A DNA stretch of 32,512 bases. It comes from Actinomycetes bacterium. GTDB taxonomy: Bacteria; Actinomycetota; Acidimicrobiia; Acidimicrobiales; RAAP-2. Below, piece by piece: positions 23,784 to 31,232 of the stretch. Location of the stretch: positions 1 to 32,512 of the forward strand of contig JAJZAC010000024.1 in the NCBI GenBank assembly GCA_021799615.1, given 5' to 3'. The translations under genes were made by a program, and so were the position numbers. Positions within the stretch are counted from its first letter, which is position 1. Every line of letters begins with the position of its first letter. The notes under the pieces are model-generated. The model made no database searches, was not told where the DNA came from, and saw nothing but the letters and a program-made list of their open reading frames with translations.

Positions 23784-24881
23784 TCAGGCCGGCCCGGCCA
23801 GGGCCTGGCGGTAGATGCCTTCGTACGTTGCAGCCACCTGCTCCATCCCCGAACGGCGGGCGTGCGCCCGGGCAGCGGCCACCCGCCGGCGGCGTTCGGC
23901 GGGGTCGAGAGCCAGTGCCCCGGCCAGCGCTCCGGCCAGCGCCACGGCGTCGCCCGGGGGGACGAGCTCGGCCCACCCGCCGGCCGCCTGCCGGTAGCCG
24001 TCGATGTCGGACGCCACCACCAGGGTGCCGGCCGCCATCCCCTCCAGCAGCACCACCCCGAACGACTCCCCCCCCAGCGAGGGTGCGCACAGCACGGTCG
24101 CTGCCGCCAACCGGCGGCGCTTCTCCTCCTCACCCACCACGCCGAGCCACCGGCACCCGGGCAGGTCACCGTGCTCGGCGCGCAGCCTGGTCGTCTCCGG
24201 ACCGTCCCCGGCCACCCACAGCTCGGCCCCGGCGACCTGTCCCGCTTCCACCAGCGCGGCGAAGGCGGCGAGCAGGACGCCAAGGCCCTTGCGCTCCTCG
24301 TGCCGACCGAGGAACAGCACCGCCGGGCCGGTCGACGGCCACGGCTCGGCCTCTTCGTACGCCGCCACGTCCACCCCGTTGGGCACGATCTCGTACGTCC
24401 CCCCCACGGCATCCGCGGCGGTGGCGGCGGCCGCCGGGGACACCGCGCACCTGGCGGCCAGCCGGCGGGTCGCCGGGACGGCGAGGCGCCCTGCGAGCCG
24501 GTAGGCCCGGCTCGGCCCGCTGCGGTGGAAGGTGGCCACCAGGGGCGGGCGGCGGCGGGCCAGGAGCAGGGCGGTGGGGAGGCCGGGGGCGAGCGGTTCG
24601 TGGACGTGCACGACGTCGAAGCCACCCGCCCGCAACCGGCGCAGGGCGCGGGCGGCGGCCACCGGCGACAGGTTGACCGGCGCCGACGACCCGTTGGCCG
24701 ACACCGGGAGCGATCGCCCGCAGCCGACCAGCTCCACCCCCCGGATCCCCTCGACCGGCCCGTCGAGGGGCGCGAAGACGGCCACCCGGTGGCCCCGACC
24801 GGTCAGGGCACGGGCCAGTCCCACCACCTGCCCCTGCACCCCTCCCGGCCGGGACAGGCTGTACGGGCAGACCAGGGCCAC
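23784..24881 (-). CDS. pimA: GT4 glycosyltransferase, probable phosphatidylinositol alpha-mannosyltransferase (PimA-like)
   Basis: The 365-residue GT-B enzyme resembles mycobacterial PimA, which moves mannose from GDP-mannose to phosphatidylinositol on the inner membrane face. Matching features in order are VCPYSLSRPGGVQGQV, VHVHEPLAPGLPTALLLA, FHRSGPSRAYRL, PNGVDVAAYE, VLFLGRHEERKGLGVLL, and the donor-site segment GGESFGVVLLEGMAAGTLV then ASDIDGYR. The GTG at 24881 follows the diguanylate cyclase stop by 17 bases; the longer frame to 25964 reads that gene out of frame. Context (pgsA and patA just upstream) supports the role; another GT4 acceptor is possible. Confidence 0.85.
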   Translation of the reverse strand: MALVCPYSLSRPGGVQGQVVGLARALTGRGHRVAVFAPLDGPVEGIRGVELVGCGRSLPVSANGSSAPVNLSPVAAARALRRLRAGGFDVVHVHEPLAPGLPTALLLARRRPPLVATFHRSGPSRAYRLAGRLAVPATRRLAARCAVSPAAAATAADAVGGTYEIVPNGVDVAAYEEAEPWPSTGPAVLFLGRHEERKGLGVLLAAFAALVEAGQVAGAELWVAGDGPETTRLRAEHGDLPGCRWLGVVGEEEKRRRLAAATVLCAPSLGGESFGVVLLEGMAAGTLVVASDIDGYRQAAGGWAELVPPGDAVALAGALAGALALDPAERRRRVAAARAHARRSGMEQVAATYEGIYRQALAGPA

Positions 24882-24898
24882 CGACAGGGGGGACGCCC

Positions 24899-26674
24899 TC
24901 AGTCGACCATCGACCGGCGCTCCTGGCGCCGGCTCCACTTGACCGCGTACATGGCGTCGTCGGCCCGGCTGAGCAGCTTCGAGGGCTCCACACCACGGTC
25001 GGCCACCAACACCCCGCCCACCGACGCGGCCACGGTGAGCGTCCTCCCGTCGATCCGGTACGGCTCGGCCAGCGCGCCGTCGATGCGGGCCGCGATGCGG
25101 CGCAGCTCCTCGTCTCCCCGCTTCACCTCGCAGACCACCACGAACTCGTCGCCGCCCAGGCGGGCGACCGTGTCCGTCGGCCGCACCACGGCGAGGAGGC
25201 GCTTGGACACGGCCACGAGGACGTCGTCGCCGACGTCGTGCCCGAGCGCGTCGTTGATGTTCTTGAAGTCGTCGAGGTCGAGGAGGAACACCGCCACCCC
25301 GGGCAGGGTGCCCCCGTCCCCGTCGCGGAAGTCCGCTCCCACCGCCGGCGGCACCTCGCCGGTCCCGCCCTCGGGCAGTCCCTCGATGACGGCGCGCATG
25401 CGCTCGGCCAGGAGCGTGCGGTTGGCCAGCCCCGTCAGCGGGTCGTGCAGCGCCATCTCCGCCAGCCGTTCCTCGTTGCGCTTCTGCTCGGTCACGTCCC
25501 GGATGGCGACCACCGCGCCGAGCTTGGCACCCGCCGGGTCGACGAGGGTCTGGCCGTTCACGCTGACCCGCCGGCGCTCGCCCGAGCGGGCCTCGAGGAT
25601 CATCTCCACGTCGCGCAGCCGCTCGCCGGCCAGCGCCCGACGCAGCGGGTTCTCCTCGGCGTCCATCGGCGACCCGTCGACGCGGCGCAGACCGCGGGCG
25701 GCCGGGAACTTCCCGATGGGCTGCGACTCGGGCCGCAGTCCGTGCAGCCGCCTGGCGGCCGGATTGAACACGGTGATGCGGCCGTCGCCGTCGCAGGCGA
25801 CGATCCCCTCTTCGAGGTTGCCGAGGAGCACCTGGAGGAAGCGCTGCTCGGCGTGGAGCTCGGCCGTCGCCCGGCGGGCCTCGGTGATGTCGATGAACGA
25901 GGCGACGGCCCCGATCGGGTCCCCGTCGCCGTCGACGATGGCCTGGGAGTTGATCCGGATCCACACCAGGTCTTCGCCGGGCCGGGACACGCCGTACACC
26001 ACCCCCGTCAGGCGCCGCCCCGTCCGCAGGCTGACCAGGAGCGGATGCTCGTCGGGCGCCACGGGCCGGCCGTGCTCGTCGACGGTCTCGTTCCCGTCCG
26101 GCGCCACGTGGGCCAGCACGTCGACGAACCGGCGCCCCATCACGCGGGCCCGATCGGTGCCGAACATCCGCTCCACGGCACGGTTCATGCGCACCACGGC
26201 CCCCGAGCGGTCGATCATCATGACCCCGTCGACCAGCGACTCGATGATGAGCGAGTGCCGTCGCTCCGCCTCGTGGATCCGCTCCTCGAGGCGCTTGCGC
26301 TCGGTGATGTCGCGGACATGGACGACCACCCCGGCGATCTCCGGATGGTTGGCACCGACGATCTCGACGTCGATCCAGCCCCCGTCACTGCCCATGGCCC
26401 GCAACGCCATCACGGTGACCAGGCGCCGGTGGTGCAGGAGGTCGTCGAACGAGCGCCGCAGGGCGGGGACGTCGTCCGCTGCCACCAGGGCGAAGACGTC
26501 CTGCCCGCTGGCGCCGGCCAGGTCGTGGCCGAACAGGGTGTCGCCCTGGGCCGCCACCCGGATGATGGAGCCGTCCGGTGCGATGACCATCTCGGCGTCG
26601 AACAGGTGCTCCTCGACCGAACGGAACCGCTCGCTCCCCCACCGCCCGGGCCCGGGGCGGTCCTCCGGGTTCAC
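24899..26674 (-). CDS. PAS-PAS-PAS-GGDEF diguanylate cyclase
   Basis: The 591-residue protein makes the second messenger c-di-GMP. Three PAS domains lie at about 15-130, 145-270 and 280-410; each ends with a DIT/DVT-E linker (VRDITERKR, FIDITEARR, IRDVTEQKR). The cyclase domain from about 415 opens with LHDPLTGLANR, has LLDLDDFKNINDALGHDVGD, an intact GGDEF at 507-511 and an inhibitory I-site RPTD at 498-501. No EAL, HD-GYP or membrane segment is seen, so it should be a soluble sensor; the ligand of the PAS domains is unknown. The GTG at 26674 overlaps the patA stop in GTGA. It lies inside the PIM gene set, between patA and pimA. Confidence 0.93.
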   Translation of the reverse strand: MNPEDRPGPGRWGSERFRSVEEHLFDAEMVIAPDGSIIRVAAQGDTLFGHDLAGASGQDVFALVAADDVPALRRSFDDLLHHRRLVTVMALRAMGSDGGWIDVEIVGANHPEIAGVVVHVRDITERKRLEERIHEAERRHSLIIESLVDGVMMIDRSGAVVRMNRAVERMFGTDRARVMGRRFVDVLAHVAPDGNETVDEHGRPVAPDEHPLLVSLRTGRRLTGVVYGVSRPGEDLVWIRINSQAIVDGDGDPIGAVASFIDITEARRATAELHAEQRFLQVLLGNLEEGIVACDGDGRITVFNPAARRLHGLRPESQPIGKFPAARGLRRVDGSPMDAEENPLRRALAGERLRDVEMILEARSGERRRVSVNGQTLVDPAGAKLGAVVAIRDVTEQKRNEERLAEMALHDPLTGLANRTLLAERMRAVIEGLPEGGTGEVPPAVGADFRDGDGGTLPGVAVFLLDLDDFKNINDALGHDVGDDVLVAVSKRLLAVVRPTDTVARLGGDEFVVVCEVKRGDEELRRIAARIDGALAEPYRIDGRTLTVAASVGGVLVADRGVEPSKLLSRADDAMYAVKWSRRQERRSMVD

Positions 26675-27615
26675 GCCGCGCCCTGCCGGTCGTGGGCAGC
26701 CGCCCGACCCTGCCCGCCGGCGGCCTGCCCGGGGCGGTCGGCCAGCCACAGGGGCTGGAAGACGTGCCACTGCTCGGGCTGTCTGCCGATGAGCGCCTCC
26801 AGCCCGTGGGCCACCTCTTGGGTGACGCGGGCCACGTCGGCGCGCAGGTCCCCGTGCCGCTCGGTGTCGACGGGTGGACCGATCACCGCATGGTGGTCGC
26901 GCCCCGGCCCCCGGTAGATCGCCCCGCACAGCAGGGTGGCCCCGGTGCGCAGGGCGAGGGTGGCCGGCCCGGCCGGCATGGTCGTCGCCTCACCGAAGAG
27001 CTCCACGGGGACGCCGCCCGGCGTCAGGTCACGATCGCAGAGCAGGCCGACCAGCCCCCCGTTGCGCAGGGTGCGCAGGATCGTCCGGCCCGATCCCTCC
27101 CCCAGGGGCACCACCGTCAAGCCCATGGCGGCCCGCTGGGCCACGAAGTAGTCGAAGAGCTCCGCCGGCTCCAGCCGCTCGGCCACCGCCGTCATGGGCA
27201 GTCCGATGGCGGCGAGGAAGGCGCCGCCGTACTCCCAGCTCCCGGTATGGGGCAGCGCCAGCACGACGCCCGCGCCCCGCTCCATCCCCTGCCGCAGGTG
27301 GTGGAACCCCTCCTCGAACACGACGTGCTGGCACACGTCGGTCCCTGGCGTGCCCGGCAGGCGTGCCCCCTCGACCCAGTAGCGGGCGTACTCGTCGAAC
27401 GCCCGCCGGGCCCAGCGGTCCAGCAGCGCCCGGTCGGTGCCGCCGCCGAGCACCCGGTCGAGGTTGGCCGCCACTTGGGCCCGCTCGTCCCGCCGCAGGC
27501 GGAACAGGGCGGCACCCACCAGCCGGGCGGCGGCGGCGGCCACCGGTTCCGGCAGGGTACCGAGCGCCCGCCCCAGGCCGGCATAGGTGCGAAAGACGAG
27601 ATGTGGTCGGTCCAC
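26671..27615 (-). CDS. patA: LpxL-type acyltransferase, probable phosphatidylinositol mannoside acyltransferase (PatA-like)
   Basis: The 314-residue protein (mycobacterial PatA is about 316) is a membrane-associated acyltransferase that would add a fatty acid to a mannose of PIM. The catalytic HX4E motif is H123-E128 (PHTGSWEYGG). The acceptor region LLCDRDLTPGGVPVELFG followed by MPAGPATLALRTGA is typical of the LpxL/HtrB family. I chose the GTG at 27615, 26 bases after the pgsA stop and behind GGGGGGAG; the frame extends to 27711 but that part overlaps pgsA. The C-terminus is rich in Ala, Gly and Gln. Its stop overlaps the diguanylate cyclase start. Confidence 0.88.
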   Translation of the reverse strand: MDRPHLVFRTYAGLGRALGTLPEPVAAAAARLVGAALFRLRRDERAQVAANLDRVLGGGTDRALLDRWARRAFDEYARYWVEGARLPGTPGTDVCQHVVFEEGFHHLRQGMERGAGVVLALPHTGSWEYGGAFLAAIGLPMTAVAERLEPAELFDYFVAQRAAMGLTVVPLGEGSGRTILRTLRNGGLVGLLCDRDLTPGGVPVELFGEATTMPAGPATLALRTGATLLCGAIYRGPGRDHHAVIGPPVDTERHGDLRADVARVTQEVAHGLEALIGRQPEQWHVFQPLWLADRPGQAAGGQGRAAAHDRQGAA

Positions 27616-27641
27616 CGCTCCCCCCGGTGCCCGGTGCGCCG

Positions 27642-28433
27642 TCAGCCGGCGCGACGAGGCGACGAGCGCCAGCGTGTCGCACCGGAGCGTTCGGCACGGC
27701 GTGCCCGCCACGTGCGGCCCGAACGGCTGGCCAGCTCACCCCGGCGCCGCGCCCGCCAGCGGGCCGCCGACCGGGTGGTGCGCGCCTCGCGCCGCTCCGC
27801 CCACCGCAGGGAGCGCTCCCGGCTCGACCGGCGCTGGTGCGGGGGGCGGGCCGGGCCGTCGGCGGCCGCCCACACGCGGACGAACCTGCCCGCCGCCGTG
27901 GCCAGTGTGAGGCCGAGCAGCACCCACATCACCGGGACCAGGAACGACGCCGACAGGAGGCCGACGCCGAGGAGGATCATCCGCTCGGCCCGTTCCATCA
28001 GCCCGCCCTTGGCCGGGATGCCGAGGGACTCGGCCTTGGCCCGCTGGTACGAGACGAGCGTGGTCGCCGCCAGCACGGCCATCGGCAGCAGGACCAGGTG
28101 GCCGGGGTGGGTGGAGCCGAGGTACCAGGCCACCCCGCCCAGCAGCAACGCGTCCGCCACCCGGTCGGTGACCGAGTCGAAGAACGCGCCCCGCACCGAC
28201 GCGGTGCCCGAAGCCTTGGCCACGGGGCCGTCGAGCAGGTCGTGGAGCCCGGTCAGGATGAGCAGGACGATGGCCAGGTGCAGGTACCCGCTCCCGATGG
28301 CCACCGCCGTGGCAGCGGCCGAGACCAGGCCCGTCCCGGTGAGGACGTCGGCGGTGATCCCCATACGCTGCAACCGGTTGCCAACTGGACCAGTGCCCCG
28401 GTCGACAGTGGCTCGCCAGCGGCCGTCGAACAT
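27642..28433 (-). CDS. pgsA: CDP-alcohol phosphatidyltransferase, probable phosphatidylinositol phosphate synthase (PgsA1-like)
   Basis: The 263-residue membrane enzyme joins inositol phosphate to CDP-diacylglycerol. The signature D-x2-D-G-x2-A-R-x8-G-x3-D-x3-D appears as D65, D68, G69, A72, then K73 in place of Arg, G82, D86 and D90. Several membrane segments surround it. A later segment (SYQRAKAESLGIPAKGGLMERAERM, in pieces) matches the mycobacterial PI synthase. After about residue 197 there is an unusual, strongly Arg-rich tail of about 65 residues. The ATG at 28433 has GGAAGGAG 4 bases upstream. Being first in the gene set and next to patA favours a phosphatidylinositol role over phosphatidylglycerol phosphate. 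Confidence 0.88.
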   Translation of the reverse strand: MFDGRWRATVDRGTGPVGNRLQRMGITADVLTGTGLVSAAATAVAIGSGYLHLAIVLLILTGLHDLLDGPVAKASGTASVRGAFFDSVTDRVADALLLGGVAWYLGSTHPGHLVLLPMAVLAATTLVSYQRAKAESLGIPAKGGLMERAERMILLGVGLLSASFLVPVMWVLLGLTLATAAGRFVRVWAAADGPARPPHQRRSSRERSLRWAERREARTTRSAARWRARRRGELASRSGRTWRARRAERSGATRWRSSPRRAG

Positions 28434-28458
28434 CAAGCTCCTTCCGTGGCCCGGCACC

Positions 28459-28464
28459 AGCGTA
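28459..28464 (-). promoter_or_regulatory. Candidate -10 element for the pgsA operon
   Basis: TACGCT on the minus strand lies 25 bases from the pgsA ATG, leaving a short leader that holds the AAGGAG site at 28438-28443. A -35 is not clear. Confidence 0.35.
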
Positions 28465-28503
28465 CCACCCCGGGTCGGCCCGACCCCCGGTGCCGGGCGC
28501 CGC

Positions 28504-28509
28504 TACGCT
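28504..28509 (+). promoter_or_regulatory. Candidate -10 element for the EF-G-like gene
   Basis: TACGCT on the plus strand lies 46 bases before the ATG at 28556, whose ribosome-binding site GAGGAGG is at about 28541-28547. The same hexamer occurs on the opposite strand at 28459-28464. A -35 is not clear. Confidence 0.35.
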
Positions 28510-28555
28510 CGGTGCGACAGCGGGCGCCGGCAGCGCCCGGGCGAGGAGGTGCGGC

Positions 28556-30649
28556 ATGAACCAGGTCCCCTCGGAACGGATCCGCAACGTGGCCGTGGTC
28601 GGTGGCCACGGCGTGGGCAAGACCTCGCTGGTCGAGGCCCTGCTCTACCACGCCGGCGCCGTGCCCCGCCTCGGCCGCGTCGACGACGGCACCTCCACGT
28701 GCGACCACGATCCCGACGAGATCGCCCACCACCTCTCGGTCGACCTCACCCTGGCGTCGTGCACCGTCGAGGCGGGGGCGCTCGGCACCGTCGTGCTGAA
28801 CCTGCTCGACGCGCCGGGCGAGGCCGACTTCGCCTACCAGGCTGCCTGCGGGCTGGCCGCCAGCGACCTGGCGCTGGTCGTCGTCTCCGCCACCACCGGC
28901 GTCGACGTGCGCACCGAGGACGTGGTCGAGGCGGCGGCCGCACTCGGCGTGCCCCGCTTCTTCGTGGTGAACGGGATCGACCGCGACCGGGCCGACGTCG
29001 AGGGGGTGCTGGCCGACCTCCGCCAGCGCTTCGGTGCCGGGATCGCGCCGCTCGAGCTCCCCCTGCCCGGGCCCGAGGGCGCGACCGGCGTGATCGACCT
29101 CTTGGCCGACACCGCCGTCACCTACCGCGGCGACGGGTCCACCCGCGGCAGCGCCGGTCCCATCCCGCCCGAGCTGGTGGCGGCCGAGTCGCCGGTGCAC
29201 GACGCCCTGGTCGAGGGGATCGTGGTCGGCGACGACGGGCTGATGGAGCGGTACCTCGAGGGTGACGCCATCGGCTTCGACGAGCTCGAGGCCAGCCTGG
29301 CCGGGGGGATCCTGACCGGCACGGTGTTCCCCGTCGTGTGCACGTCGGCCACCTCGCTCATCGGGATCGACCGCCTGGCGACCTTCCTCGCCGAGGTGGG
29401 GCCCTCCCCGCTGGCTCGGCCGGTGGTGCTGTCCGCCGGCGACGAGGTGGTGGAGGTGACGCCGTCACCCGACGCCGACCCGCTCCTGCGGGTGGTGGCC
29501 ACCCGCACCGATCCCTACGTCGGCCGCGCCACCCTGTGCCGGGTGCTCACCGGCTCGCTGACCGGCGACCGCACCCTGGTCAACAGGCGGACGCGCGCCG
29601 AGGAGCGGATCCATGCACCCGAGCGCCGCCTGGGGGCGACCTCGATCCCCCTCGACCGGGTGACCGCGGGCGACCTGGTCGTCCTGCCCAAGCTGTCGGG
29701 GGCGCTGCCGGGCGACGTCCTCGCCCCCAAAGGCGCGCCGGTCGACGTGGTCGCGCCCGCCTTCCCCGAGCCGGCGCCTCCCGTGCTGGCCACGGCCATC
29801 GTCCCCCGCTCCGCCTCGGACGACGACAAGCTCATGGGTGCGCTCCACCGCCTGTGCGAAGAGGACCCGTCACTCGTCGTGTCCCGGGTCGACGAGACGC
29901 ACCAGAGCGTCCTGGCCGGCGCGGGCGAGACCCAGCTGGCCCTGGCCGTGGACCGCCTCGCCCGCCGCTTCGGCGTCTCGGTGGACCGGGAGGACGTCCG
30001 CATCCCCTACCGCGAGACGATCACCGCCGAAGCGACGGCCGAAGGGCGCCACAAGAAGCAGACGGGCGGCCACGGCCAGTTCGGGGTGGCCACCCTCCGC
30101 ATCGCGCCGCTCCCCCGAGGGGAGGGGTTCGCCTTCGTCGACGAGGTGGTCGGCGGCGCCATCCCCCGCCAGTTCATCCCGGCCGTGCGCAAGGGGGTGG
30201 AGGAGGCGATGGCGGCCGGCGGCCTGTCCGGCTTTCCCGTCGTCGACGTCTCCGTCGCCTGCGTCGACGGCAAGCACCACCCGGTCGACTCCTCGGAGCA
30301 GAGCTTCGCCCAGGCCGGTGCGCTGGCGTTCCGAGCCGCCTTCGCCGAGGCCCAGCCGGTGCTGCTCGAACCGATCAGCCTGGTGGAGGTGACCGTTCCC
30401 GCCGAGCTCCAGGGCGACGTCCTCGGCGACCTGAGCGCCCGGCGGGGCCGTGTCCTCGGCACCGACGTGGACGACCGGGGGCGCCAGGTCGTCCGGGCCA
30501 ACGTCCCCACCGCCGAGCTGGCCCGCTACGCCGTCGACCTGCGGGCCATCACCGGTGGGCGGGGGCGGTTCCGGGCCGAGCACGCACGCTACGAACCGGT
30601 CCCTCCGGCCGTCGCCGCCCGCTACGGCGCCGCCGCTGCCGAGCGCTGA
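28556..30649 (+). CDS. EF-G-like translational GTPase (EF-G2 type) with degenerate GTPase motifs
   Basis: The 697-residue protein has the five-domain EF-G layout: a G domain at about 8-270, domain II (LLRVVATRTDPYVGRATLCRV), domain III (AIVPRSASDDDKLMGALHRL), domain IV with GGHGQFGVATLRI, and domain V (LLEPISLVEVTVPAELQGDVLGDLSARRGRV, in pieces). The P-loop is intact (GGHGVGKT, 16-23). The switch II DTPGHVDF is DAPGEADF (85-92), so the catalytic His is Glu89. The NKxD motif is NGID (139-142), and the switch I Thr region is not conserved. GTP hydrolysis on the ribosome is therefore doubtful. The ATG at 28556 has GAGGAGG upstream. It is on the opposite strand to its neighbours, inserted between HIT and pgsA. 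Confidence 0.9.
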   Translation: MNQVPSERIRNVAVVGGHGVGKTSLVEALLYHAGAVPRLGRVDDGTSTCDHDPDEIAHHLSVDLTLASCTVEAGALGTVVLNLLDAPGEADFAYQAACGLAASDLALVVVSATTGVDVRTEDVVEAAAALGVPRFFVVNGIDRDRADVEGVLADLRQRFGAGIAPLELPLPGPEGATGVIDLLADTAVTYRGDGSTRGSAGPIPPELVAAESPVHDALVEGIVVGDDGLMERYLEGDAIGFDELEASLAGGILTGTVFPVVCTSATSLIGIDRLATFLAEVGPSPLARPVVLSAGDEVVEVTPSPDADPLLRVVATRTDPYVGRATLCRVLTGSLTGDRTLVNRRTRAEERIHAPERRLGATSIPLDRVTAGDLVVLPKLSGALPGDVLAPKGAPVDVVAPAFPEPAPPVLATAIVPRSASDDDKLMGALHRLCEEDPSLVVSRVDETHQSVLAGAGETQLALAVDRLARRFGVSVDREDVRIPYRETITAEATAEGRHKKQTGGHGQFGVATLRIAPLPRGEGFAFVDEVVGGAIPRQFIPAVRKGVEEAMAAGGLSGFPVVDVSVACVDGKHHPVDSSEQSFAQAGALAFRAAFAEAQPVLLEPISLVEVTVPAELQGDVLGDLSARRGRVLGTDVDDRGRQVVRANVPTAELARYAVDLRAITGGRGRFRAEHARYEPVPPAVAARYGAAAAER

Positions 30650-30668
30650 GCCGGGAGCACCGGGAGAT

Positions 30669-30692
30669 CCGGGACCCCGAGAGCGGGTCCGG
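30669..30692. terminator. Hairpin between the convergent EF-G-like and HIT genes
   Basis: GGACCC (30672-30677) pairs with GGGTCC (30685-30690) across a 7-base loop, and the outer CC/GG pairs extend it past a bulge. It sits between two facing stop codons, a natural place for a bidirectional terminator. No T-run follows on either strand. Confidence 0.45.
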
Positions 30693-30704
30693 CAGTCCGT
30701 CGGT

Positions 30705-31232
30705 TCAGCCCGGTGGCCAGGCGGGCGCCAGCCGGTGCCAGGAGTCCTCGAGGCTCTCGGGCATCACCCGCGCCCCGGCCACCGACGTCATGAAATTGGT
30801 GTCGCCCGCCCACCGGGGCAGGGCGTGGAGGTGCAGGTGGCGGGGGATCCCCGCGCCGGCGGCACGCCCCAGGTTGGCCCCCAGGTTGACCCCTTCGGGC
30901 CGGTAGGCGGCCTCGATGGCGGCCACCCCGGCGCGGAGGGCGGCCCACAGCTCGGCGCTCTCCCCCGCCGTCAGCTCGTCGAGCGCGCCGACGTGGCGGA
31001 CCGGCACCACCATCAGGTGCCCGTTGGTGTACGGATAGGCGTTCAGCACCCCGAACGTGGCCTCGCCCCGCCACAGCACCCCCGTGGTCGCCGCCGGCGG
31101 GCCGCTCGCCGCCAGCCGGCAGAACACGCACCCCTCGGGAGCGTCGGGGCCGGGGCCCCCCGCCGCCTCGCCGGCCGTGGCACCCGTCACGTACGCGTTG
31201 CGCCAGCCCGCCCACAGGTGGTCGAGGCTCAC
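30705..31232 (-). CDS. HIT domain nucleotide hydrolase/phosphorylase (Rv2613c-like)
   Basis: The 175-residue protein has the histidine triad H132-L-H134-L-H136-A-L and the family region [19 protein letters not shown] Cys pair (CVFC, 35-38) near the start may bind zinc. The M. tuberculosis counterpart Rv2613c is reported, from memory, to be a diadenosine tetraphosphate phosphorylase, so Ap4A turnover is a reasonable guess. The link is apt because aminoacyl-tRNA synthetases make Ap4A: the GTG at 31232 overlaps the thrS stop in GTGA, with GGAGG 7 bases upstream. Substrate is inferred only. Confidence 0.92.
   Translation of the reverse strand: MSLDHLWAGWRNAYVTGATAGEAAGGPGPDAPEGCVFCRLAASGPPAATTGVLWRGEATFGVLNAYPYTNGHLMVVPVRHVGALDELTAGESAELWAALRAGVAAIEAAYRPEGVNLGANLGRAAGAGIPRHLHLHALPRWAGDTNFMTSVAGARVMPESLEDSWHRLAPAWPPG

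Noticed and set aside
23411-24676. 421-codon plus-strand frame rich in Arg/Pro opposite pimA and the M48 gene
   Set aside because: This is a shadow: the glycine-rich and glycosyltransferase reading on the minus strand explains the base composition.
25238-26917. 559-codon plus-strand frame opposite the diguanylate cyclase
   Set aside because: It is the antisense of PAS and GGDEF domains, with no recognisable domain of its own.
26692-29265. 857-codon plus-strand frame across patA, pgsA and the EF-G-like start
   Set aside because: It overlaps three recognised genes in other frames or strands and changes composition at each of their borders.
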